DNA from: Gordonia malaquae NBRC 108250
GTDB taxonomy: Bacteria; Actinomycetota; Actinomycetes; Mycobacteriales; Mycobacteriaceae
Reading direction: 5' to 3'
NCBI RefSeq assembly: GCF_000344135.1
Contig: NZ_BAOP01000013.1
Location: forward strand, 62,001-126,000
Length of the DNA: 64,000 bases
The translations under genes and the position numbers were made by a program. The notes beneath the pieces were generated by a model that was given only the letters and a program-made list of their open reading frames with translations, was not told the DNA's origin and did no database searches. Positions 34,708 through 42,397 of this stretch are shown here, piece after piece (position 1 is the first letter of the stretch; each line of letters opens with the position of its first letter).

Positions 34708-35663
34708 AACGTCTCCAGAATCCGTGCGCGGTGGTACGCGGGGGTGCCCCAGGCGGACAACAGCGCACGGGTCTTCGTCAGATAGAGCGAGAGATCGTGC
34801 TCGGCGGTGTAGCCGATCGCGCCGAGCACCTGCAGCCCGCGGCGCGAGGCCAGGTAGGCGGCTTCGCCCGCTGCGACCTTCGCCGCCGCGATGTCGCGCG
34901 CGACGTCGGTGCCCTCGGGCGCCTGGCCGTCGAGGCCGACTGCGGCGCCGTGGACGAGTGGGCGGGCCATCTCGATGGCGATCGCCACGTCGGCGAGATG
35001 GTGCTTCACAGCCTGGAACGAACCGATCTCGCGCCCGAACTGCTTGCGCGATTTCGCGTAGTCGGCGGCCATGTCGAGCATCGCCGATCCGAGCCCGAGG
35101 AACTGTGCGGCGGTGGCGAGCGCGCCGAGGTCGGCGGCCGCTGTGGTGTCGGCGTCGCCGATGCGATCGCCCGCGGTCAGTTCGGCCACGCGTCGGGTCG
35201 GGTCCACCGACTCGAGGAGCTCACCGTGCGACGCGGTGAACACCGCGCCGTCGGCCAGCAGATATGGCGTGGCGACGTCGGGGTTCGTTGCTCGTGGTGC
35301 GACCGGTGCGAGGGCGCACGTCGCGGGCGTTCCGGACAGCAGTGCGTCCAACTGCGACGAGGCGCCGAGCGTGGACGGCACGACGGCGAAGGTCTCGCTG
35401 ACCGGGCCCGGCAGTGCAGCGCGTCCGACGCGTTCGAGGGCGACCACCATCTCGGTGGCTCCGGCGCCGCTGCCGCCGATCTCGTCGGGGACGATCAGGC
35501 CGGTGATCCCGGCGTCGGCGAGCTGACGGTAGACGGCGAGAGCAGGTGCGGTGTCGCCGTTGTCGGCCCACGCGCGTGCGACGGCGATGCCGCCCGCGCG
35601 TTCGAGGATGTCGTCGACCGTCTGGGCGAGATCGGTGTGGATGTCGTTGAGCAGGAAGTCCAT
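34704..35663 (-). CDS. fadE32: acyl-CoA dehydrogenase, FadE32 type
   Basis: 319 residues, the same length I recall for FadE32. It begins MDFLLNDIHTDLAQTVDDIL and carries SRKQFGREIGSFQAVKHHLAD near residue 205 and GLQVLGAIGYTAEHDLSLYL near 280. It is short at the N-terminus, with a weak middle domain, and probably pairs with FadE31 as a heteromer. Its start lies two bases after the fadE31 stop. The family acts on CoA esters made from the C and D rings after HIP is formed. Confidence 0.8.
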   Translation of the reverse strand: MDFLLNDIHTDLAQTVDDILERAGGIAVARAWADNGDTAPALAVYRQLADAGITGLIVPDEIGGSGAGATEMVVALERVGRAALPGPVSETFAVVPSTLGASSQLDALLSGTPATCALAPVAPRATNPDVATPYLLADGAVFTASHGELLESVDPTRRVAELTAGDRIGDADTTAAADLGALATAAQFLGLGSAMLDMAADYAKSRKQFGREIGSFQAVKHHLADVAIAIEMARPLVHGAAVGLDGQAPEGTDVARDIAAAKVAAGEAAYLASRRGLQVLGAIGYTAEHDLSLYLTKTRALLSAWGTPAYHRARILETL

Positions 35664-35665
35664 GA

Positions 35666-36823
35666 CTATCGATCTCCGCGGGGCAGGCCGAGGAGTCGCT
35701 CGGCGATCACATTGCGTTGAATCTCGTTGGTGCCGGCGTAGATCGGGCCCGACAGCGAGAAGAGGTATCCGTCCGACCACGAACCGGCGAGTTCGGCGTC
35801 GGCGCCGAGCAGATCGAGCGCGGTCTCGTGGGCGGCGATGTCCCACTGCGACCAGAACACCTTGTTGATGGACGATTCGAGACCGAGTTGTCCGCCCGCG
35901 GCCAGTCGGCTCACCGTCTGGTAGGTCGACAGCTCGTAGGCCCGAGCCCCGATCCACGCATCCGCGACAGCTTCGTCGGACGTGGGGACCTCGTCGCGCC
36001 GGCTACTCCACAGCGCGACGAGGCGGTCGGTGGCGGCGAGGAAGCGGCCGGGGGAGCGCAGCGAGAGGCCGCGCTCGTTGGCGGCGGTGCTCATCGCCAC
36101 CTTCCAGCCGTTGTTCACATCGCCGATCACCCCGGACTCGCCGGGGTTGGACGGGTCGTCGGGGACGAACACGTTCTCGAGGAACAGTTCGGCGAAGCCC
36201 GCCTCGCCGTCGAGCTGCGCGATCGGCCGGACGGTGACGCCCGGTGCGCGCAGGTCGAACATGAAGTAGGTGATGCCCTTGTGGCGCTGGGCGTCCTTGT
36301 CGGAGCGGAACAGGCCGAAGCCCCAGTCGGCGAAGCTGGACCGCGAGCTCCAGGTCTTCTGGCCGTTGAGCAGCCAGCCGCCTTCGGTGCGGGTGGCAGT
36401 CGACCGCAACGACGCGAGGTCGCTGCCCGCTTCGGGCTCGCTCCATGCCTGACCCCAGATGTCTTCCGACCTGGCCATGCGCGGCATGATCCGGGCGAGC
36501 TGCTCGGGGCTCGCGTGCTCGAACAGCGTCGGCGCCAGCAGGAAGATGCCGTTCTGGCTCACGCGTCCGGGAGCGCCCGAACGGTAGTACTCCTCTTCGA
36601 AGATCAGCCAGTGCAGCAGAGGGACGTCCCGGCCGCCGAACTCTTCCGGCCAGGAGACCACCGACAGTCTGGCGTCGGCCATCTTCTGCTCCCACGCGCG
36701 GTGGGCCTCGAAACCTTCCGCGGTGTCCATCGAGGGGAGCGGCTCAGTCGGAACGTTGGCGTCGAGCCACGTCCGGACTTCGGTGCGGAACGCCTGCGCG
36801 GCGTCGTCGAACAGCAGATCCAT
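35666..36823 (-). CDS. fadE31: acyl-CoA dehydrogenase FadE31
   Basis: 385 residues, a full ACAD. Landmarks are WPEEFGGRDVPLLHWLIFEE, QAWSEPEAGSDLASLRSTAT, SPGRFLAATDRL and a C-terminal GPIYAGTNEIQRNVIAERLL; all match FadE31 as I remember it. It is the catalytic-type subunit of the FadE31-32-33 set in cholesterol ring C/D catabolism. The ATG at 36823 was chosen because MDLLFDD is the family start; the frame upstream is the shadow of echA. It follows echA by five bases. Confidence 0.85.
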   Translation of the reverse strand: MDLLFDDAAQAFRTEVRTWLDANVPTEPLPSMDTAEGFEAHRAWEQKMADARLSVVSWPEEFGGRDVPLLHWLIFEEEYYRSGAPGRVSQNGIFLLAPTLFEHASPEQLARIMPRMARSEDIWGQAWSEPEAGSDLASLRSTATRTEGGWLLNGQKTWSSRSSFADWGFGLFRSDKDAQRHKGITYFMFDLRAPGVTVRPIAQLDGEAGFAELFLENVFVPDDPSNPGESGVIGDVNNGWKVAMSTAANERGLSLRSPGRFLAATDRLVALWSSRRDEVPTSDEAVADAWIGARAYELSTYQTVSRLAAGGQLGLESSINKVFWSQWDIAAHETALDLLGADAELAGSWSDGYLFSLSGPIYAGTNEIQRNVIAERLLGLPRGDR

Positions 36824-36828
36824 GACGA

Positions 36829-37737
36829 TCAGCCCTTCTTCTCGGCGCTGGCCTTCATGGACTTCGCATCCATGCCGCCGAGCGAGTCGCCGGAGTCGGC
36901 GTCGTTTGCGGCGTGGGCGAAGTGATGCCAGCCGAATACGGAGTCCATCGCGTTGCGCATGCCCATCTGGTCTTCGCAGATGTTCACGGCCTTCTTGGAC
37001 AGGAACAGTCCCTGCATCGGCATCTCGGTCATCTGTGCGCAGATCTCGTCGACCTTTGCCTGCAGTTCGTCGCGCGGGACGACGTGGTTGACCATGCCCC
37101 AGTCGAGCGCCTGCGCCGCGGTGAACCGCTGGCCGGTGAAGAGGATCTCCTTGGCGCGCCGTGCTCCGAGGACGTAGGCGTGCGCGAAGTACTCGACACC
37201 CGGGATGCCCATGCGGGCGACGGGATCGGAGAAGAACGCGTCGTCGGACGCGACGATGAAGTCGGCGGCCCACGCCAGCATCAGGCCGCCCGCGATGCAC
37301 GCACCGTGCACCTGGGCGATGACCGGCTTGGGGATGTCCCGCCAACGGCGGCACATGCCCATGTAGACCTCGATCTCGCGAGCGAGTCGCTGGTTGCTGT
37401 CGAGCGCGGCGCCGTCCTGCCGGGTGTGATCCCAGTGCAGCGTCGCAGTGTTCGGGTAGAAGGTGTTGAAGTCGCGTTCCGGCGTGCCGATGTCGTGGCC
37501 CGCGGAGAAGTGCTTTCCGTTGGCGCGGAGCACGATCACCTTGACGGAAGCGTCGTCGACGGCCTTCCCGAAGGCGGCGTCGAGCGAATACGTCATCACC
37601 GAGTTCTGCGCGTTGCGGTAGTCGGGACGATTCAGCGTCACGTAGGCGACGGCCCCGTCGGTCTCGTATGCGACAGGCGACGTGTCGGGGCCGAGGTCGT
37701 CGGGCCCGAGGGCGGGAGGAATCACGACGTTGGTCAT
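36829..37737 (-). CDS. enoyl-CoA hydratase/isomerase (crotonase family) of the ring C/D operon
   Basis: 302 residues of the crotonase fold. The oxyanion-hole segments are KHFSAGHDIG and ACIAGGLMLAWAADFIVASD. A charged tail follows about residue 265. It heads the operon with fadE31-33, with a KstR2-type box 14-31 bases upstream of its ATG, so it should hydrate an enoyl-CoA made by one of these dehydrogenases during HIP catabolism. It is longer than minimal EchA proteins (about 260) and resembles the EchA13 group. The exact substrate is open. Confidence 0.82.
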   Translation of the reverse strand: MTNVVIPPALGPDDLGPDTSPVAYETDGAVAYVTLNRPDYRNAQNSVMTYSLDAAFGKAVDDASVKVIVLRANGKHFSAGHDIGTPERDFNTFYPNTATLHWDHTRQDGAALDSNQRLAREIEVYMGMCRRWRDIPKPVIAQVHGACIAGGLMLAWAADFIVASDDAFFSDPVARMGIPGVEYFAHAYVLGARRAKEILFTGQRFTAAQALDWGMVNHVVPRDELQAKVDEICAQMTEMPMQGLFLSKKAVNICEDQMGMRNAMDSVFGWHHFAHAANDADSGDSLGGMDAKSMKASAEKKG

Positions 37738-37754
37738 ACCTGCGACTCTAACCT

Positions 37755-37768
37755 AGCAAGTGCTTGGT
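37755..37768. promoter_or_regulatory. KstR2 operator upstream of echA-fadE31-fadE32-fadE33
   Basis: AGCAAGTGCTTGGT fits AnCAAGnnCTTGnT at every fixed position. With flanks it reads ACCTAGCAAGTGCTTGGT, near-palindromic. The closeness to the start codon suggests direct blocking of transcription start. Confidence 0.75.
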
Positions 37769-37815
37769 TGGTAGTCCGGGTGAGCGATGAGTGATGGCTT
37801 CGTGTCGGTGGCCGG

Positions 37816-37902
37816 GATCAAATGGGGCCGACACCGCGGAGGGCCATTTGATCTGAGGGGCGCTCTAGATCAAATAGACCGACTGCGCGGCGGTCCATCT
37901 GG
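37816..37902. repeat. two tandem hairpins downstream of the cupin gene
   Basis: GATCAAATGGGGCC (37816-37829) pairs with GGCCATTTGATC (37842-37853) apart from two extra G. A diverged second copy follows at about 37867-37902, with similar left (AGATCAAATAGACCG) and right (CGGTCCATCTGG) arms. They lie between the 3' end of the cupin gene and the echA promoter and may end the cupin/iclR transcript. Confidence 0.5.
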
Positions 37903-37956
37903 TGTGGTGCCCGTTCTGGCGAGCTTTGCGGGGCGGCACAGTGTGGGGCTTGGAGC

Positions 37957-38316
37957 TCAGGGGCTCGGCGGTGACTCGATCGTCAGGGTCGGTTCGCGGT
38001 GGGTGTGGATCGTCAGGTAGCTGAGGCCGTCGTCGCCCGCGGTGATCGATCGGTGTGATCGACGGGGGAGCCACAGGAGATCGCCCGCGACGACGTCGAG
38101 TTCGCGGTCACCCGAACCGATGCGGCCCGATCCGGCGACGACGTGCACGATCACGTCCACCTCGCCGCCGACGTGCCCGCCGATCTCGCCGTGGGCGGGG
38201 AGCCGGATCAAATTCGAATCGAGGCCGCGGGGCGCCTCGTCGAGCTTCCATGCAACGGTGTTCGCATCAACGGGCTCGAGGGTCAGGTCGGCGGTGTTGG
38301 TGAGTTTGTGCGGCAT
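37957..38316 (-). CDS. small cupin-domain protein
   Basis: 119 residues, one beta-barrel cupin domain. HGEIGGHVGGEVDVIVHVVAG and the later GDLLWLPRRSHRSI are the two cupin motifs, with His and Glu in place to bind a metal. Such proteins are often small dioxygenases, isomerases or sensors; the reaction is unknown. It starts eight bases after the iclR stop, so it is the second gene of the iclR unit. The ATG at 38316 begins MPHKLTNTADL; an upstream in-frame ATG overlaps iclR. Confidence 0.72.
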   Translation of the reverse strand: MPHKLTNTADLTLEPVDANTVAWKLDEAPRGLDSNLIRLPAHGEIGGHVGGEVDVIVHVVAGSGRIGSGDRELDVVAGDLLWLPRRSHRSITAGDDGLSYLTIHTHREPTLTIESPPSP

Positions 38317-38324
38317 GTTTTCTC

Positions 38325-39245
38325 TTATACGCCGACGGACGCGGCCGCCGCGACGGTCTGCGCTCCCCATTCGCGCAGTAGGCGGCCAGACATCGTGGTG
38401 TGCGGGCACGACACGATCGCGCCGATCACTCGACCGTCATCGACTATCGGGGCACCGATGGTGACCGCGCCTACCTCGGCGTCGTCGGTCAACTCGGCGG
38501 CCACGTAGTCGATGGCGGACAGTTCGGCGAGTAGGCCGCCGACACGTTCACGCAGGGTGCTCGGCACCGAGTCGAGTCCGGCGAGTGTGTCGATGACGGC
38601 CCGATGGCCGTCGGTGATCCGCTCGATCGAGTATCCGCGGTGGCGGATCTCGGCGAGCACCGCACGCAGGCGTGGGCGGTCGGTCTCGGGGGCGCGGGCG
38701 ATCCATGCCTCCCGGGCTGCGGGTTCCGACCACGCGACGAACTCGCGGCAGATCGGCGGCCGCAGACGGATCGGCCGGTTCGGCTTCATCCACTCGACGT
38801 CTGTCGTTGATCCCCGAGCGGCGTCTCCTTCTGATCCCCGAGCGGAGTCGAGGGGCCAGCAGTACTCGACGACGGTGATCGTCTCGTCGTCGATGCGGCG
38901 GGCGAGGAAGCAGGGCGCACCGGTCTGAGCGACGAGGCCTTCCATCGCGGGGCGAGCCTCCACGACGAGGCGATCGGCGCCGACGGCGCGGCGGGCGGTG
39001 TGCAGGAACGCGGCACCGAGGCCGACTCCGCCGGTGTCGGATCGCCGTGTCAGCCACCCGGCGTCGACCAGTTCAGCGACGATCGCGTGCACGGTTGCGC
39101 GCGGCAGGTGTGTGTCGCGCACGATGTCGGCCAGAGTGGGAGGGTGACCCGCATGCGCGACGATGTAGTCGAGCACAACGGTCACCCGCCTGGTCGGTGG
39201 GGAAGGTTGACGCGCACTTCCACTTTCGCTTACCGTCGGTGACAC
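38325..39245 (-). CDS. IclR-family transcriptional regulator
   Basis: 306 residues. The N-terminal winged helix is about 18-80 (TLADIVRDTHLPRATVHAIV) and the C-terminal effector domain has GAPCFLARRIDDETITVVEY. Inside the effector domain an Asp/Ala/Arg/Gly/Ser/Glu stretch near 132-147 is encoded by a tandem DNA repeat (38809-38855) that does not look like part of the fold. The GTG at 39245 has no Shine-Dalgarno and may be leaderless. It diverges from cysD, with an 18-base palindrome between them. Confidence 0.78.
   Translation of the reverse strand: MSPTVSESGSARQPSPPTRRVTVVLDYIVAHAGHPPTLADIVRDTHLPRATVHAIVAELVDAGWLTRRSDTGGVGLGAAFLHTARRAVGADRLVVEARPAMEGLVAQTGAPCFLARRIDDETITVVEYCWPLDSARGSEGDAARGSTTDVEWMKPNRPIRLRPPICREFVAWSEPAAREAWIARAPETDRPRLRAVLAEIRHRGYSIERITDGHRAVIDTLAGLDSVPSTLRERVGGLLAELSAIDYVAAELTDDAEVGAVTIGAPIVDDGRVIGAIVSCPHTTMSGRLLREWGAQTVAAAASVGV
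38809..38855. repeat. tandem repeat in iclR, with a dispersed CCCGAGCG element
   Basis: Two units each begin GATCCCCGAGCGG, 24 bases apart (38809 and 38833). The second unit includes CCCCGAGCGGAGTCGAGGGG (38836-38855), which also occurs near 30256 and 59865. The units keep the reading frame. Confidence 0.65.
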
Positions 39246-39259
39246 ATTTGCAACACTAG

Positions 39260-39277
39260 GTGTCGAATATTCGACAC
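39260..39277. promoter_or_regulatory. perfect palindrome between iclR and cysD
   Basis: GTGTCGAATATTCGACAC is an exact 18-base palindrome, 15 bases upstream of the iclR start and 20 upstream of cysD. It is a good operator candidate for the IclR protein or a sulfur regulator, acting on both genes. Confidence 0.75.
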
Positions 39278-39296
39278 GTCAAGGAGGCTTCTCGCA

Positions 39297-40184
39297 GTGA
39301 TCGCCGAACTCGAAGCCGAATCGGTCCACATCTTCCGCGAGGTCGCGGCGCAGTTCGAGCACCCGGTGATGCTGTTCTCCGGCGGCAAAGACTCCGTCGT
39401 CATGTTCCACCTCGCACGCAAGGCCTTCTGGCCGGCGCCCGTGCCGTTCCCCCTCATGCACATCGACACCGGTCACAACTTCGACGAGGTCATCGAATTC
39501 CGCGACCGCCTCGTCGAGCAGACCGGAGCGCGGCTCGTCGTCAGCAGCGTGCAGGACGACATCGACGCCGGTCGTGTCGTCGAGCAGACCGGCCCCGGCA
39601 CCTCGCGCAACCGGCTGCAGACCGCGGCGCTGCTGCGCGGCATCCGCGAGGGAAAGTACGACGCGGTGTTCGGCGGCGCCCGGAGAGACGAGGAGAAGGC
39701 GCGCGCGAAGGAACGGGTGTTCAGCTTCCGTGACTCGTTCGGCGCGTGGGACCCGCGGAACCAGCGACCTGAACTGTGGAATCTCTACAACGGACGACAC
39801 GCGCGCGGTGAGCACATCCGCGTGTTCCCGCTGAGCAACTGGACCGAGCACGACATCTGGGAGTACATCGCCGCCGAGCAGATCGAGCTCCCGTCGATCT
39901 ACTACGCACACGAACGGCCGGTGGTTCCGCGCGACGGCATGCTGCTCGCCGACACGAGGTTTCTCGAGAAGTATCCCGGTGAGACGGCGCATGTGGAGCG
40001 GGTGCGTTTCCGCACAGTCGGCGACGCGACGTGCACAGGCTGTGTCGAGAGCGACGCCGACACCCCGGAGAAGGTGATCGAAGAGGTCGCCGCCACCCGC
40101 GTGACCGAACGCGGCGCGACCCGCGCCGACGACCGCATCTCCGAAGCAGGCATGGAAGACCGCAAGAAGGAGGGGTACTTCTGA
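39297..40184 (+). CDS. cysD: sulfate adenylyltransferase subunit 2, CysD
   Basis: 295 residues. The PP-loop ATPase motif is LFSGGKDSVVMFHLARKAF near residue 28, and FGGARRDEEKARAKER near 130 is the CysD hallmark. CysD with CysN makes adenosine 5'-phosphosulfate (APS) from sulfate and ATP. GTG 39297 follows AAGGAGG. The stop shares one base with the cysNC ATG. Confidence 0.93.
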   Translation: MIAELEAESVHIFREVAAQFEHPVMLFSGGKDSVVMFHLARKAFWPAPVPFPLMHIDTGHNFDEVIEFRDRLVEQTGARLVVSSVQDDIDAGRVVEQTGPGTSRNRLQTAALLRGIREGKYDAVFGGARRDEEKARAKERVFSFRDSFGAWDPRNQRPELWNLYNGRHARGEHIRVFPLSNWTEHDIWEYIAAEQIELPSIYYAHERPVVPRDGMLLADTRFLEKYPGETAHVERVRFRTVGDATCTGCVESDADTPEKVIEEVAATRVTERGATRADDRISEAGMEDRKKEGYF

Positions 40185-42049
40185 TGAGCACCGCCCACAA
40201 CGCCGAGCGAGGCCGCAACGATCTGCTGCGCATCGCCACCGCAGGCAGCGTCGACGACGGCAAGTCGACGCTCATCGGACGTCTTCTCTACGACTCGAAG
40301 TCGATCTTCACCGACCAGCTCGAAGCGGTCGAGCGGACCAGTGCGCAGCGCGGCGACGAGACCGCCGACCTCTCCTTGCTCACCGACGGTCTTCGCGCCG
40401 AACGTGAGCAAGGCATCACGATCGACGTCGCCTACCGCTACTTCTCGACGCCTGCGCGGAAGTTCATCATCGCCGATTCTCCGGGGCACGTGCAGTACAC
40501 GCGCAACATGGTCACCGGGGCCTCGACTGCGGACCTCGCGATCATTCTCGTCGACGCCCGCAAGGGTGTGCTCGAGCAGACTCGTCGACACGCGTTCCTG
40601 TCGTCCTTGCTCGGAAACCCGCACTTGACCGTGTGCGTCAACAAGATGGATCTCGTCGACTACTCCCAGGAGCGGTACGAGGAGATCGTCGACGAGTTCA
40701 CAGCTTTCGCGGCCAAGCTCAACGTCACCGACGTCATGTTCATCCCGATCTCCGCGCTCCGCGGCGACAACGTCGTCGACAAGTCCGAGGTGATGGACTG
40801 GTACACGGGCCGACCGCTCCTCGGGCACCTCGAGACGGTGCACATCGCGTCCGACCGCAATCTCATCGACGCGCGTTTCCCCGTTCAGTACGTGATCCGC
40901 CCACAGCGCGGCGACGGCTTCGACCACCGCGCGTTCGCCGGAACCGTTGCGGGCGGAGCGCTCGCCGTCGGCGACAAAGTCGTCGCGCTGCCCGGCGGCT
41001 TCGGCACCGAGGTGTCGAAGATCTGGGGGCCGGGAGGCCGCGAGATGGCGGAGGCGGTCGCGGGGGCGGCTGTGTCGATCGAGCTGGCCGACGAGATCGA
41101 CATCGTCCGAGGCGACATGCTGGTCCGGCCGGGCAACCGGCCGCATGTCGGCCGGGACATGGACGCGATGGTGTGCTGGTTCTCCGAGTCGACGGCGCTG
41201 GCGGAGGGCGACACCTACCTGATGCTGTGCGGCACCCGGCAGACGCGGGTGTCCGTCACCTCGCTGACCTACCGACTCGACGTCAACACCCTGCACCGGG
41301 ACGCCGACGCCGACCTGATCGAGCTCAACGAGATCGCTCGCGTGGCGCTCCACTGTCAACATCCGATGATGTTCGATGAGTACCGACGCAACCGCCAGAC
41401 AGGCAGTTTCATTCTGATCGACGAGTCGACCAACGCCACGGTCGCGGCCGGCATGATCGGGGCGCCCGTCAGCCACGACACCAACGTGGTGTGGCAGGCG
41501 ACGAAGGTGTCCCGCGAGCATCGGTCGTACCGCGGCGCGACGATCTGGCTCACCGGGCTGTCGGGCTCGGGCAAGTCGACGCTGGCGACAGAATTGGAAC
41601 GACGGTTCGTCGCCGAAGGGCGTCCGGCGTATCTGCTGGACGGTGACAATCTCCGGCACGGCCTCAACGCGGATCTCGGATTCGGCGACGACGACCGGCG
41701 TGAGAACATCCGCCGAACAGCGGAGGTCGCATCACTCTTCGCGGACTCGGGCGCAGTTGCACTCGTATCACTGATCAGCCCGTTCGCCGCCGAACGGCAA
41801 CGCGCCCGCGAGATCCACGCCGCGCGGGACATCCCGTTCTACGAAGTCTTCGTGGACACTCCGCTCGACGACTGTGAAGCCCGCGATCCCAAGGGGCTCT
41901 ACGCGCGGGCGCGGGCCGGCGAGATCACGCAGTTCACCGGCATCGACTCGCCGTATGAACGTCCCGTGACGCCGGAACTGGTGATCCGTCCCTCCGACGG
42001 CTCCCCGGCCGACATCGCCGACCTCATCCTGGAGAGACTGGGTCTCTAG
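40184..42049 (+). CDS. cysN: bifunctional sulfate adenylyltransferase subunit 1 / APS kinase, CysNC
   Basis: 621 residues, a fusion. CysN (about 1-440) is an EF-Tu-like GTPase: GSVDDGKSTLIGRLL, the DSPGH box and NKMD. It drives APS synthesis by GTP hydrolysis. The APS kinase CysC (about 445-621) has the P-loop GLSGSGKSTLA and DGDNLRHGLNADLGF and makes PAPS. The fused form is usual in mycobacteria. PAPS can feed sulfate reduction or sulfotransferases; no cysH is in the window, and a sulfotransferase gene is at 31066. Confidence 0.93.
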   Translation: MSTAHNAERGRNDLLRIATAGSVDDGKSTLIGRLLYDSKSIFTDQLEAVERTSAQRGDETADLSLLTDGLRAEREQGITIDVAYRYFSTPARKFIIADSPGHVQYTRNMVTGASTADLAIILVDARKGVLEQTRRHAFLSSLLGNPHLTVCVNKMDLVDYSQERYEEIVDEFTAFAAKLNVTDVMFIPISALRGDNVVDKSEVMDWYTGRPLLGHLETVHIASDRNLIDARFPVQYVIRPQRGDGFDHRAFAGTVAGGALAVGDKVVALPGGFGTEVSKIWGPGGREMAEAVAGAAVSIELADEIDIVRGDMLVRPGNRPHVGRDMDAMVCWFSESTALAEGDTYLMLCGTRQTRVSVTSLTYRLDVNTLHRDADADLIELNEIARVALHCQHPMMFDEYRRNRQTGSFILIDESTNATVAAGMIGAPVSHDTNVVWQATKVSREHRSYRGATIWLTGLSGSGKSTLATELERRFVAEGRPAYLLDGDNLRHGLNADLGFGDDDRRENIRRTAEVASLFADSGAVALVSLISPFAAERQRAREIHAARDIPFYEVFVDTPLDDCEARDPKGLYARARAGEITQFTGIDSPYERPVTPELVIRPSDGSPADIADLILERLGL

Positions 42050-42087
42050 GGGCGCGCGACACCGGGCAACGGTGGGATACGTCCGAG

Positions 42088-42375
42088 CTACGGCATGCCG
42101 TCCAGTTCGCGAGCATGGGCGAGAAGACGCGAGCGGCGGCGATAGACAAGGGTTGCCGCGACGACGGGGATGATCACGAAGAGTGCTGCGGCGATCAGAT
42201 AACCGGTCAGGTAGGCGGTGCCTCCCGACGCCGGATTCTCGGCGCTTCGGGCGGCCATGCTGAGCCGCGACGCTGCGAAGAAGACGCCGACCGCGCCGAT
42301 GATCCAGATCCAGACCGTCAACGTCTTCGCCTTGGCCCGAAGTCGCTGAGCCTCGCTGTTTGCGTCATATGTCAT
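42088..42375 (-). CDS. small two-helix membrane protein
   Basis: 95 residues. Two hydrophobic helices (about 20-42 and 57-80) are separated by a short polar loop, and a basic end contains YRRRSRLL. No family recognised. It follows the eccA gene by 22 bases on the same strand and is probably co-transcribed. There is no clear Shine-Dalgarno before ATG 42375; an in-frame ATG at 42414 overlaps eccA. Confidence 0.6.
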   Translation of the reverse strand: MTYDANSEAQRLRAKAKTLTVWIWIIGAVGVFFAASRLSMAARSAENPASGGTAYLTGYLIAAALFVIIPVVAATLVYRRRSRLLAHARELDGMP

Positions 42376-42397
42376 TTTCTGACTGTAACGGACCTGG

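Noticed and set aside
38325..39245. iclR as a pseudogene because of the internal tandem repeat
   Set aside because: The repeat keeps the frame, and both the DNA-binding and effector parts are intact.
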